Positions 44,208-57,106 of a stretch of DNA of 64,000 nucleotides are shown in pieces. Position numbers and translations under genes: made by a program. Position 1 is the stretch's first letter, and each line of letters opens with the position of its first letter. Source of the stretch: Ganoderma boninense (taxonomy: Eukaryota > Basidiomycota > Agaricomycetes > Polyporales > Polyporaceae); NCBI GenBank assembly GCA_002900995.3, contig CM035309.1, positions 2,982,389 through 3,046,388 of the forward strand. Direction: 5' to 3'. The notes under the pieces were generated by a model. The model was not told the origin of the DNA, searched no databases, and saw only the letters and a list, made by a program, of their open reading frames with translations.

Positions 44208-47200
44208 GATGGCGGGTCCGCGACAGGGGTGCGTGCGTACGAACGCCGGGGACCGTCTTATCATGGCGCATAGCAAGTTCGATTGGCGAAATCAGCACCC
44301 AGCACGATGACAGCCTTTAAGATCGAGCTCCTTGCCATCTGCAGCATGTAGCCGGTTGGAGTGGCGTTCGTATTTCCTGCGCTCATGTCTGGCCTCCACA
44401 TGAGCCTGCATGCCTTTGAACCAATCACTTGAACATAGACCAAGACATAGATCGACGAACCACATACCGTACGACGACAGCGCAGTTTCGCAGAAAATTC
44501 TTGCCTGTTAAGAGCCTTGAAGTGCGCCAGTTGCCGAGTCAGAGAGAGAGAGAGACGATTAGGATCGGTCAAGGGTATCGGGCAGAAGATTGGACATCGT
44601 ACGTGTCAAGTCACGACAGGGTTGGCCAGGCGGAAGGACAAGAAAATTTCGGATCTGGGTAGTGCATCAAAATCAGCGATGGGTATGCAGACTAACTCGC
44701 AGCATGCACTGAAATAGAATTTTTTCCGAGCGGAGCAGGCTTAGACGGGGATCTTGAACCGCCCGACAATTACCGACTCGCACGAATACAGTTCGCCGGA
44801 AGCATGGCAGGCCCTCCCGCGCGTTTTTCGACAGACTCCTGCCTTGGAGACGCTCAACCAACTTGTGCGCTGGAAGCCTGCCGAATGCGTGTCGACGGAC
44901 TCTCTTAAAGGTCTAGCGACCTATGTAGAAAGCCAAATCGGCAGACTGGACACCCAATGTGAGGCCAGCCCGACGGCGGGAGACTCCGGCTTGCCAGGCT
45001 CCGTTTGATTACAAACCGCCCCTGCCGTGGCCTGTACTTCCATCTGCACCGCCGATGTTCGCATGGTGCAGCCCGGCGACATCGCACAATCGAACAACGT
45101 AGTTGATACGCATAATAACATACCTAGACGGCCGCAGGCAGACGATTTGCTATTCGGCATCCGAAACGTGGGCGGAGCGTGTTCGCATAGTCAAAGATAC
45201 GACATTTGTGGCACTGATGGTTCATGTCTGAGCCGAATGCAACGCTCGAGCTCTCCAGGACAACTCACGAGAGTCTCTTCTTTAGCGTCTTCAAATCCAC
45301 AGCGTTCCCACCGACATTCCCAAGACGCCAAGATGCCCCTGGTCGGGAGGCTCGACGAGCACACGAGTATTAGCGAATGAGGCCGACGGTTCAAAAACAA
45401 ACAGCGTCGCTCACCCGAAATTTGCTTCGAAAGGTGCACTGTCTCTGATCGTTTGATGAGAGAGCGCCATCGATTATCAGTCCGGTTTCGAATGCGACGG
45501 CTGCCACGTACGATGGCACCGCGGACCTCAGAGTGGACAACGGCTGGCGTCGCTCCTGGACGCGGTGTACGATGAGGAGTTGCCCGTCTGGCTCTCGAGA
45601 GGCAGCAAACGCCCCCGGCAGATGAGATCAAGGTTCCAATGGGCAAAGGAGGCCCGGATCGGAGCTGTATCGCGAACAAGACTCTCGTTAAGCGTTCCAA
45701 CCAGTATGCAAGATTCACAGAAATAAGCTTGCCTAGAGCAGTTCCGTGAACGCCCACCATGAACTGAAAACGTTTGGAGCCTCCCCGAGCAGATGCTTCA
45801 AGATCGTCCACGAAGCGCAAAGGCGGCTACCCAGCTATACTGGTCGAGGGATACAGCGATTCTAAGGAACGATTTGACGGCATGCGAGGTGTGACATACG
45901 CATCTGCATACGCCAGAGCCCCTCGTACTCGGAGGATAGCCGCTTTTGCAGCCAGGGCCTCCCAGCATACCCGCACCTGGTCGAGGAGCCAAGTCGAGGA
46001 GCCAGTGTATAACGATTGCCGATCAACGCCCGTCGATGGATACGAGGAAGGATGTTGTGCATCATCGCGAGTACAGGGAGGAGAACAACGCAATTGAACG
46101 GGAATTGCCAGCGGGTAGAAGCAGGGTGCAAGCTGGTGCAAGCCCAAGGTCGGCTGGTGGCAGCGCCGCAGTTGGAACTCGTGCACCGCCCGATTCACTG
46201 GCGCTTATCCAGCGGTGATCCGCTCGGCTCATTCTCAATACGGAACTTGAACGTTTGAACTCTCCAAGCCTACGTCTACATGGTGGTCCCATGAAAACGT
46301 CGCAGACACATCCACATCTCCTTGGAGCACAAGACGAGCTCGAGTAAAACGGCTGCGCGCGCGGCTGCATCACACAAGTCAGTGTATTTAAGGTCGGCCT
46401 ACAGAGGTCTATTCAATTATTGCCGTCGCGACTTTACAGGTACACTTATCGCTCTAACGCACGCATGACGGCACGCTGATGTGAGGCTGCATATCTAGGG
46501 ACAAGGAACACGCCCTGCACCGACGTCAACATGCTCGCTCACCGTTGGTGATGTAAAGTTCTTTGCGATGGGGTATTTACCCCAGCGCAATGGCGACGGG
46601 TCAAGGCTGTCGCCCACGGTCTATGCAGACAACTAATGGCAGCTGCAGCAGAGCATTGCAGTACGGCTCTATCAGTGTCATTGCCAGCCTCTTCATGCCT
46701 CCGCTCTTCGAGACGGTTCACCGTCCTTCCCCGTCCCGCTTGGCTCGAGCGATCTCCCGCAAACCGTTCCTTGGCCTCAAAACATGTCATGTTGCACCTG
46801 TCGGTGAGTGGCCCGCGAGCTTTGGTGTGCTTGAGCTCGGCTTGACTGTCCAACGCTTTCTCGACAGACTTGCTATGGCGTCCCTGTTTTGGTTCAAGAG
46901 ACCGCCTTGATGACCAGTCGTCTTCGCGGTCCACCTAGGTGATGATAAGCTAGTCCCGGAAGGAAGGGATTTTTCCATCTCTTCACTACGAGCTGGTGTT
47001 GAATGCCTGCGATCCGGACTCCCCGAGAGACGTGGCCTCTTCAGTCGCATCAGCGGAGGACGCTGCTCCTTGAACTCCTGGCGCCCTGTTCATGCACCGC
47101 GGTCTGGATGAATTAGTCACGTTCGGCGGGTTGGGCGTAGAGTCGCGAAAAGAGATCTGTCATGTCCTCTTCGACAGGCCGCCGACACGACCTCAACAAT

Positions 47201-48504
47201 GGCTGCAACTTAGCCTCCATCGCTTCTCGAGCTCAACACACTTGACCATCGCTCGTCCTCTGTCCACGTATCATCCTACAGTGGTTCAGTTTTCCGACTT
47301 GCACGTCCACCTTCGCCGCCACAGCCACGATGCCGACCACCGGCTCACTGCAGCCGTCCACTTCCACGCTCACCCTTTCCTCCTCCTCAACCGCGCACGG
47401 GAGGGGATGCGAACTATGCTATGTGCGGGACATTCGGTCGCAGGAAAGCCTTGGTACTCAAGCCGAGATGTGCACGGGGATGCAAGGGTTCAACGATTCA
47501 TCCGCCTGGAACGAAGTTTGTGGCATGTATTCTCGTCTGATGGGTTTCCGTGCATCACCGAGTGCGTGGCCTTCGATTACTTTTGTATACCTTCGCTGAT
47601 CACAGAATACATGACAAACCATGCAACAAAAACCATCACGCCACGTGAACATGGTAGTTGGCACTTTTATGCGTGCGGTGATCGCTTCAGTGGCAAGTGT
47701 TCCAGACCATGGGCTGTACAGCACGTCTAATCCTGCTTCTTTCTTTGTTGTCATCAATACGCTACCAGTAAAGTCCGCTCCTTGTCTATCTACGTCATGT
47801 TGGTGTGCCCGCGAGCGCTCTGGTTTTCTGTGACGTTTTGCAGTCTGCTCCCAATGAGCTAGGCTGCTCGTCACAACAGAAGACGTGCACTGCTGAGGCG
47901 CGCTTTTAATTGCTGCGCTGTGATGATGACAGAGATGGTCTGACCTGCTATGATGCATACGATTTACCCTTCCTCGTCCGAGCTAGCTGGAACGATATAT
48001 CCAACATTATCTTTATCTTCTTATACTATTCTTATTCATCGATATGTCACATGCGTTCACCTTGAGTACCCATCTTCTACCCTCCCTCACCATTCATCAC
48101 CGACTCACATCCAGCCGTGGACGACCGCATGCAGTCGCACAAACAATGTCACATGCTGGCAAACCGGTCTCAACTTTAAGTGCACCACCTCGTCATTATA
48201 TTCCTGGACGGAGGACTTGATACGATGGCGATGCAAAAATATTGGCAAGATAGGCTCATTGTAAAGTTGAGACTCTGGCCGCTATCTGTTCCTCTCCGAC
48301 CACAAGAGAAGAAGTGAAGGATGGGATCACTGACGACCTCATTGGAACTATGAGCTATGCACAGACAGTCTCCCTCGACTCGCATAATGAAAGATACATG
48401 GGGCTCCGAAAGTGATGGCAGAATAATAGAATGAGTGTCCTACAGGACAAGGCTCGGGTGTGGGTGCAACTCGACCAGCACGATGACGAATGGCGATGAC
48501 GATG

Positions 48505-48565
48505 ACGAGGAGGAGGAGGAGGAGGAGGAGGAGGAGGAGGAGGAGGAGAGGAGGAGGGGGGTGAT
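48505..48565 (+). repeat. GAG/GGA trinucleotide microsatellite, arm 1
   Basis: An almost uninterrupted run of GAG units, with one AGAG break near its right-hand end. Confidence 0.95.
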
Positions 48566-49264
48566 CAATATTCAGCCGGGCGTCGAGGGGTCATTGTTTG
48601 ACTGCCGAGATTCTAGAGCTACTCTCATCCATGTCGCAAAGCGTCCGTGTTGTATGCGTAGGTGGGGGTGTCGAATGTGATGATAAGAGCTGGCTGAGAC
48701 TTGCGATTTAAGTTTCGAATGAGTTTCGGTAGACGAATCTGACGAAGTGGCCATTCGGACGCTAGGCCGACACCATTCCCAGGTAAGGTGAGCACATGGG
48801 AATGCCTCAGAACTGTTGTGGTTTTGGCTATCTGTTAGAGGGATGGATCGCATTTACGCCTTCGACACTCAGATCGTCCACGGCTTTCCCTGACGTACCT
48901 GGAGCTTGTTCGTGACGCCAACGTCTTCAGCCTGGGAGTACAGCAAGATAGATATTTCCGTCCAGTAATATGCATACACAATACATGGCTAGGAATAATT
49001 GTTCCATGAAGAAACCGGATTGAGGATCAGCTGTCTGCGTAGTCCCGCCATTGTCAGAGAGATGATCATGATAGCGCGACATCGAATATCTATGCGACAC
49101 TGCTCAGAATCTACATAGCACCTGACTGCATCTAGTCTGCTCTCGACGGTTCACGGTACAGAGCTCATTGACAAGGACGGATAGAGAAAGTAAAGAGAAA
49201 GCGGAAGGGTAACGCCAAGGGTTTCGACATGCGTGGGCTCAAGGTCGTCGGGTCGCGGTGGGCT

Positions 49265-51666
49265 CTAGGTGCATACTTCCCCACCCGGCTGACGTATTGA
49301 GTATAGAGCAGTACGTGTGCGGTCCTGAAGGAGGGACCCCGCCATCAACAGGACGTCTACTTCGTTGGGCTGGGGCCCGACCATGTCCATCGCTTCGGCC
49401 ACGGCCGAGAGACTCGCGGTCGAGATCTCCGCGGCTGTAATATATGCGAACGTCGCACTCCCAGCGTCCGCAGGTAAGAACCCAGAGCATCTGTGGATGA
49501 TGCGGTCGGCGAGGAGTTTAAGGGTAGCCTGGAGGATAACCTGCTGGATCGCTTCCTTGCGAGCGTCTGAGGACGCAGAAACATATTCAGGGAAATTCCT
49601 TGGAATTTCTGTCCTCATTTTCCCGAAGGTGTTGGTAGTGGTACGGTTCTCCTTCGCGGCGGCATGCCGTGTCGGCCAGACAAGGTTCGATGGAGTCGTT
49701 GCATGCGTTTCCGCTCCCATCGCAGCGCGTTGGACAGAACCGGTCACCGCGGGTGAGACTTGAGACTTGGGCTCCACGAATGGTGGCACCGGAACAGCGT
49801 CGACGGCATCGTTCTTCTTCCCTAGCAGCCAGTCGATGTCATCTAATGGGGCGACAAGAATCCGCACCGTGCTAGTAAGAAGTTCTTCCTTTCCTTCTTC
49901 CATGATCTAGATAACGATGTCAGAGACGGCACCTACTTGATCGCATCATGAGGCGCACCCTCGCTTCGATTACGACGTCGCAGTCCATGGCCTCTCGCGG
50001 GGGGATCCCGGTTAGCGAGTATTCGCTCCATGATAACCACTGCGGGAGTGAGGGCGAGCTGTAGTAGACTGGCGCATTCGTGTGGGAGACCTGCGGGTCC
50101 CAAATCCTTGGGGTCCAAGTCCACCGCGTGCCGATGAACGCCACGCGATGCGGACTCGCAGTACCCGTCAGCTTCCTTGTGAATCGTTGGAACGTCCATC
50201 TATCGTCGGTCCGTTTCGCTTTGATGTGCCAAACATGACTGCCTTTTGATTTTGTTTTCTTGCCCTTTTCGTTGAAACGCGCGATGTAGGGTTGGCTAAA
50301 TAAGAAGATCTTGACCTATGCCAATTCATGTGAGCGACGCTTTTGTGTCAAATGATATTCTGACACACCTGTTTAGCGGAAATAATGTCCGATGGGTGTC
50401 CTTGTCGAGCGAGCTACAGAATGAAAATATCATTTCGCCCGCCGATACTGCTGGGGTCATCAATGCCAACTTACCTCTTCCATGAACGCATTGATAAAGG
50501 CTTGAATCCGGAACTTGAAGGGTCGGAAACCGGGCCACTCTTGCATCTGCAACATCGTCTTCTCCATATACTTCTGATGGATCGGACCGCCTTCGGAGTC
50601 CGTGGCATCCACTGTAAAGCACGAAGTTGAAGCGGTTCAGTCGTTGGGCTTCAACCCAAGAATAAGGAGCGAAGTGGAGGGGCGGGTGAGAGGATAAGCA
50701 ATACGTACAATCGGAACAAATAATATTCAAGAATTCGAAGAAGATGCGCTCTAAATCGACCTGATATTCCTGTGGCACTCCATTTCCGTGGTCAGAGTGA
50801 CTGCCGCGCTCGTTTGAGGGCGCCGGATGGTTCTTCTCCCGCGTTCCCCGCGGGTTGGCGCGGCAACTCGCATTTCCTTTGACGGTTCGCTCACCACTAG
50901 ATGAGGCTTAGAGTGAGACTGAATCAAACTTTACATCTTATATGAAACGTACTTGAGTTGACCGGCATGCTCACCAGCAGAATCCCTACGAACGCATTCC
51001 TCGTATCGCGACTCGGTGTGCGAAATCAGCTCCGCCGCCGTTGATGTCCATGACTGCGTCGAAAGACCCGTCAGCGCCGGGGAGGATGGAGTACCTTGCA
51101 GCTGCGGAGTCAATGCGTTCGAAACTGTAACACCGAATAGTGAGAATTGAATTAGGTAAATATGAGCAATATAACGGACCAGAGGTGTGAATACCCGCAC
51201 TCCCAGACTGGCTACACCCAGTTGGATTGCCATAACGAACGGAGGGCGTTGCTGGAGATAGGACAACATCCGGCGGGTGGAGCGGCCGCCATTGGATAAA
51301 CTTGAGAGGATACCGGACATAGCACGAGGGAGCCACGTCTGGGTGTACGGGTTGGTGGAGCGGTAACGGGCGACAAGGCTCATCGACAGCAGGCTTGCAG
51401 GAGTTAACCAGGTCGTACATTGACTTGTGGGGCGCGCTAGGTATGGGTGCGAAGGAACTCGACGAAACATTGGGGGCGGATAGGGAGTGGATGTCCGAGA
51501 AGTGTGCCAGAGGGGGTGTGGGTGGCGAAGTATCGGCTGGGGACCATATTTGCAGGGGAAGTGCGTCCTGTGGATGTGAATGCAGCTTCATCGCCTTGGA
51601 TTTGCTCCCCTCCAAGGAGGATGAGGCACGTCGTTTTCGTGAATGATTCTGGGGGATGCTGGACAT
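49265..51666 (-). CDS. Conserved multi-exon protein of unknown function (spacer gene)
   Basis: The best-supported exons on the minus strand are about 50895-50709 (ending YQVDLERIFFEFLNIICSD), 50611-50475 (GGPIHQKYMEKTMLQMQEW, FKFRIQAFINAFMEE), 50413-50369 (LARQGHPSDIISAKQ) and 50315-49942 (QPYIARFNEKGKKTKSKGSH, FTRKLTGTASPHRVAFIG, TWTPRIWDPQVSHTN, SPSLPQWLSWSEYSLTGIPP). Then comes 49903-49265 (VRILVAPLDDIDWLLGKK, ending YSIRQPGGEVCT). Splice phases agree except at 49942-49904, where one surplus base breaks the frame. Further upstream, 51666-50940 has a Ser/Pro-rich start (MSSIPQNHSRKRRASSSLEG) and a helical part (NPYTQTWLPRAMSGILSSLS) in two frames. I recall Agaricomycete relatives but no function. 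The middle has the look of a beta-sandwich domain with many Trp. Confidence 0.6.
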
Positions 51667-52761
51667 GATGCAGGTGTCACCGAGTGGTTGTCTGACGACG
51701 GTGAGCTATTTAAGCTTGGTGGCTTTGATTCCGGCTGCGCGACATGCAATGCGCCCCATATGACAGTAGGCCCGGAGCACAAAGGCTCGTAAGTGGCAAT
51801 GAGGGACATGGGTCGAGGGGAGAAGACGGCAAAACAGCCGCGCAACGCTCCGTGGCAGCAATGAGTTCAGAGACAGGACCCTTCTTGGGCGCCGAAGCAA
51901 TCTCGGCTCACCCTAATCCATGGAATCACTGCCGGGTTTTACAAGCTCAGGATTCGCTGCAGAAGCAGGAGGAATACCATGTTGTCTCGTTCAATGAGGG
52001 AGCAGAGACAGGACATGCGAGGCTGGTTCATGGCGAGCCAATTGTTCTGCAGTGGAGCTTCCGGATCATGTCGTCACGTCCTGGATTCCATGACGAATAG
52101 GTACACGATCTTGGTACAGCGGTAGCATCAAACCTTGCATCAGACGCTCTCACTTCGGTGGCCGAGCCAAGCAGTATAGGAATTTCGAAACGGCCGCCAA
52201 TCAGCCGGGAGTACGTGAATTAGGTCCGAGTTCACGGGTCGGTGGCTCGCCGAAACCAAGCCGAAACTATCATCTCCTTGTCTTGTCATCTCACCATTCC
52301 AATCCGGGCCCCATTTTTCCTGTATGGTCCAGTCACCTGTCGCGGAACCTTGTAGCGAAGTAGGAGATGGGCAAATTGGATCCCAGTCCTATCCTTAGCC
52401 GCCTCGCTCTGCGCCGCGCACTGACATCCCTGAGAGATTTTTCATGTTTCTGTAAGAAGAAAATCGCCGCCGCCAGACAGGTAGTCCACTTGTCCTTCAG
52501 GCTCCACTCCTTCATTTACGTACCCAAGAAGAGAATCGCTGAGACTAAACAAGTATTCTACTTGAGTCCGATATCTCGCCCCTTTATTTAATTTTTGAGG
52601 CAGAGTATTCGGTGCTCAAATTTCTCCTGTCACGCGTTCACCTCGAATCGCCATCGAAGTCTTCCTGCACGCCTTGCGCCTCTTGGCCTTACTCTGCATC
52701 TCCCTATCTGCGTGCAGATGTCCTGTCTGCGGTCACGAGAGGCGTCCTCCCTGCACCCCCG
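51667..52761. other. No confident gene
   Basis: A 118-codon plus-strand frame at 51744-52100 and shorter frames exist, but they have no motif. The stretch probably holds the two divergent promoters of the genes at 49265-51666 (minus) and 52762-53537 (plus). Confidence 0.4.
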
Positions 52762-53537
52762 ATGAAATCATCTGCGCCCCCTCCAATAGATAGATCAACC
52801 ATGAGTGAGCCTGGCTCACGTCCTGACATGGCTGGACACTTCACCTCTGCCTCTGCAGCGTCCAATGTCTCGGCATTCGGATCTCTTAGAGGTGAGTATG
52901 ATGTAATATTCGCCATATTCCAGTTCGTCATATAGTCCAATATAGGCATCGATGATACATCCAGCTCTGGAACCCCATCTGCCATCGACAAAATCTATCC
53001 CCAGCCCTTCAGCGGACACGAGCTCATGAGGCTCTTTCCTCCACCACCTCCTTTCCATACCACGGAAAATTTCTTTAAGAAGGAGGAGCGCGAATTTTTC
53101 GCACAGCCAGGGAAGGAGATCATTCGCGTCGGCTCGAGCATCCGGGGGGACACCCACTGGATTCAAGCCTGCATTCAGCCCACCCTTCGCATATCCATTC
53201 ACATGATCCACCATCGTGCAAGCTTACTTCCCTCCAGTCACCATCGTCACCTCTCCTTTCGTCGCGACGGGACACAGCAACGTCACAACGCTGCCATAGA
53301 CAGTCAAGTGGCAGCTCATCTCTCTCCTCCCTATCAGCTGGACAGTCGTCTCACCAGCCTCTTTGCATCGTCGTGGCTCCTTTCACTGGGATCCCGCTAG
53401 ATTCCACTCAAAGGGATGGAGGAAAGGGCATGACATCAGTAAAAGGACAACGCGGAGATTCTATCTCGTGCGTCAGATCAACGTGTTCCACTCCAAAACG
53501 GCGTTCAGGGAAGCATACGCGGCGGGTAGTGAAGTGA
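52762..53537 (+). CDS. Small hypothetical protein, two or more exons
   Basis: Exon 1 (52762-52891) reads MKSSAPPPIDRSTMSEPGSR and ends at a GTGAGT donor. After a 54-nt intron (52892-52945) the frame continues GIDDTSSSGTPSAIDKIYPQ, FSGHELMRLFPPPPPFHTTE, NFFKKEEREFFAQPGKEIIR. The block KKEEREFFAQPGKEI is coding-like. Downstream, a different frame gives STPKRRSGKHTRRVVK before the TGA at 53535, a basic tail that I recall from mushroom relatives. A further intron or a one-base error between about 53130 and 53235 is therefore needed. Low-complexity Ser/Thr-rich middle; function unknown. Confidence 0.5.
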
Positions 53538-56500
53538 CTGAGACATGGGCGATTCGTGTAGTACCTTCTGGCGAGTTTCTCATGGCATCCGGCCAACCGT
53601 CGATAGTAATTCGAACGTTGTATTTATGCGTGTCTTGATGCGGATTACTGAGAGAGCGAGAGAGCGGGAGAGAGAGATTTGAAGCTACGGGGCTTGAGCA
53701 TCGTCACGGACATGCAGAGGATCCAATTGTGGCGAAAGCGCCGGCGGCGATCTGAGGTCGATCTTGGTCGGCGCGTGTTCAGCGAGATCATCACCTCTGC
53801 CTCTTCGTCCAAATCTATACACCGACCTCCTCACGCATACGTGCTCCGCATTGCAGATTTCCTTGCGGACCGGGATGTTTCCTCGTTCACTGAGCTTTTT
53901 CGCATTTCTCTTCCCATTTCGCGTCGTCCCCCCTCTCTTCAAGGCGGTGCGTCTCATTGCGCGGTCAGCCTTCGTCTGAGGAAACCTTGGCTGCTGCGGG
54001 AGGAGTTGCGCGGCCTCGGTGGGCGCGACCGAGTAGGATCGGGCTGCAAGTACTAATAGGGTGGAGGGGCCGTGCCGTAACGACCGGTCTCTCCGTGACC
54101 TGCCCGTTAGGGCAGCCTTCTCCCCCTCCCCGGTGTGAGTTGCCCGGCTGGCTATTTTATCCCGCTCGAGTCCTGACAGCGTTCCTGCAGATCTGCAGCT
54201 CCGGCGGCAGCCTTCCTCTGGGCTTGAACGAGTGCGTTGAGCTCGGGAACACTTGCAACTGTACGTACATGCTGAGCTGGTGGCGATCCGAGTGCACCTG
54301 CCCAAGTTCCCGGCCCCAGTCCGCACGTGTTGTTGTGTGTGACTTGAGTCTTCGCTCGGGCTGCCCTCCCAGCTGGGGTTTGGGAGATATTGGGGCGTCG
54401 TGAAGGGACGCGGAGGTCCCGGTCGTAGATGTCGGTGGTGCGTCTCTCCTCGCCGGTACCGTGCGCATTCGCGGGCACAGAGCAAGGACTCGCACCTCTT
54501 GATCATATCCCAAGCTTGAAGACACTACTTGAGGGTAGGACGAACACTCAACAGCGCGTAGGGTGAGGAGAATGCAACTTCCACGTTTGTGGATTTGTGG
54601 ATTTTTCATGTAAGCCCTGATCGTTTTATGGGACTCCAATTTCCATTCACCAGTGACACCGTCAGGAACGACTGTGTATACACCTCTGCCCCCGAAATTG
54701 CAATGAGAGAATGTAACGGTGGTCGCCACTCACTACCTTTGTCAAAGCGTCAATATCTAGACTACCGTCATTCAAGCAGACATGCCTGCGGATGGAAGAA
54801 TGCGTCGTGCAGCTCGCTTAGATAAGTCCGTAACTAACTCCTGGGGCGTCCTGGAGCGTCCAGCGTTGTGGGGATTTCCTCATCGGCATTACGTCTCCCC
54901 GCTAGCGTCAGATATCGCCGTCAGTTTAGGTTAATGGCGCTTTCTCCCGCGACGCTTGCTGAGACGGAGACGGAGTTGATAAGACCGACTACGAGGCTAT
55001 CAGGTAACTAGGTAGCGTAAGTAGGTACCTCGCCGGCCCGCACGTGAGGATGCGGATGCTGACGCAATAGTGACGAAATTGAAGGATCAGAGCAGGCGGA
55101 ATCAGACCGGGTGGATGAGGTGAGATGGTAAGGATATGGGAGGAGGATCGCGAGGACGGAAAAGGTTTGTAGCTTGCTTGTGAGAATCCCAAATGCGAGC
55201 TGCCAACCTGATGGAGGACGAGTGCCACGACACAGCGATACGGGATAGGAGACGCGTAGATTGCAGGTTGAGCCCCAGGATTGGACGGTACTCCCGGAAG
55301 GCGAGGAATCACCCCCAGGAAGTAACGAGGGGTAGTTTCTAGCCAAATGTCCGGATCGTCGACGAGCAGGCGATGGATGACCTCCTTGGGCAGTGGGGTT
55401 TCCGTTGCATCGAGCAACGCGGACGTCTCACGTTGCACCCCGGAGGCGCCGAGACCGGGTGAGTGAAGTTGGGAGCGAGTAGAGCGGAGTATGAAGAGGA
55501 AGCGCGGGTGGGGAATCGAAGGTGGGGGGTGCTGGTCATGCTGTTTTCACGCAGTTTTCTCCAGCGTCTCGTCTATCGTACCAATGCGTCAAGCTCCGCG
55601 ACTGTCGTGACCATCCGCCGATCCACCGGCGCGCGTACTTGGTCCGCTCCCCCTCCACCCCTTGTCCTGTCTTTGAAGCTCGCTTCGCTCAAGTTGGATC
55701 TGTGGAATCAAAGTTTATCCCGCTTCACTGGAGATTGATCGGGGATCAGCAGCCTAACGCGTACAAATTGGGTGGATCCTCACAGGCAGACACACGCACC
55801 GCCACGTTCCCACCAGAACCCGCTTAATGTGTATCCTCTGCCGAACTCACGATAACCAAATCCACGTGGACAGCATTCGAAAGAGCCTGCACTGCTACTG
55901 GTGCCGGCATGAAGGACGGGGTCATACGGTGAAAGGGCGCAGTAAGTCGGATTCAGAAGCTTCGTAGCCAATATCTAGGCGTTTCACCATGGGAATACGA
56001 GATTCCCCTAGTCCCGGGAGCATCAAAGCTGTTGCTCTGCGTGGCCGGAGCTACCCGATAACCCTACAATGCCGTACCCTTGACCCCTGATATGCTAGCC
56101 GCAACAATTCGCTAATGCTGGTGTCAATACGCTCACCTAACCTGTCAGATGCGCATGGATCGTTGTGCGAAATTATGTCATTGAACATCAGGCTCTGGTC
56201 GGCTGCACTGGGTTGGTTCTCGGGTAACGCGCCATATATGCCGTAGTGGCCAACTTCGAGTCGTCGACTTGAGCAAATTCGAGACTCGAGAAGCTGCATA
56301 ATGCCAGAAAAGCTGGTTTCAACACTACTGCAGCTTTATACGCTGGCGTGTCAAGCGGGACGCTGCCTTCGATCAATGAGCACATTTCAGGGAAAGAGCC
56401 TGCGGTCCGAGTCACGCGGCCGCTGCCTGTCACCCGTTAAATCTCTCGCTGTGTCCATAGACATATTCTCAACGTGGAATGGTACCCGAAGACTGCTCAC

Positions 56501-57106
56501 GGTGGGGTCCAGCCTCATGCCAAGAACTAATTCATGAGATAGCAAACTGTAAGAGTAATTACAATTCATAAGACCGAAAATGTTTAAGCCTCCTATATTC
56601 TACACATCGTGACAAAGGTTTCTGCAAATTCAAAGTCCAGAAACACCGACAGATTGCTCGGGTATCGGCTGGTGGATAGGATTTACGGGTAATGGAAGTT
56701 AGAAGATATATTCAGGTTATTTGAAGAGCAAAAACGCGTAAGTCAGCAGGCTGCAAGCCGTTACATGCTTCGATCGCCTTGCGGCTGTGGAGGCCATCGT
56801 TTGGGCACTATATCTGCCAAGCTGGTGCTTCTGAGCCGCCGTCCCTGCCTCACACATACGAGCTACATCAAGAATTTCCTTCTAGACTCTGGAAATTCCG
56901 CATTATCAACCAACCCTGTCGCTACCGCCTCGGCATGCATTCCCATCTCACGAAATCCATCCCACCTTCCCCCCCCCACGAAAGAAGGGGGCTCCCCTGT
57001 CGCATCCCCTAAACCTTAATCCTCTTCTCCCCTCGCCACTCCCTGGAGTACACGCGCAATCCTTGCCTCAAGCGTTTCTCTCTGTTTTTCTCCCTTGGCT
57101 GGCAAC
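53538..57106. other. Mostly unassigned part of the spacer
   Basis: A 273-codon minus-strand frame (54506-53685) is Arg/Ser-rich and overlaps plus-strand frames of similar length. I do not accept it as a gene. A possible exon lies on the minus strand at about 55438-55200 (PLPKEVIHRLLVDDPDIWLE then TTPRYFLGVIPRLPG), with normal amino-acid composition but no known relative. Between 55500 and 57000 only short frames are seen. Confidence 0.4.

Larger units (their letters stand above)
42494..48920 (+). repeat. Arm 1 of a giant inverted repeat
   Basis: The reverse complement of this segment is found at 57559-64000. Paired positions add up to about 106479 near the centre and 106494 at the outer end, a net indel difference of 15 bases over 6.4 kb. 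The match ends sharply at CGTGACGCCA (48911-48920). Beyond it the two sides are unrelated. Within the arm, coding signals are weak and broken by frame changes. Confidence 0.95.

Noticed and set aside
47092..47730. 212-codon plus-strand frame in arm 1
   Set aside because: The matching arm-2 sequence breaks this frame by small indels and favours other frames, so coding cannot be claimed.
53685..54506. 273-codon open frame on the minus strand of the spacer
   Set aside because: Arg/Ser/Thr-rich with no motif, overlaps several other long frames on both strands, and has no splice-consistent neighbours. It is most likely a chance frame in GC-rich DNA.
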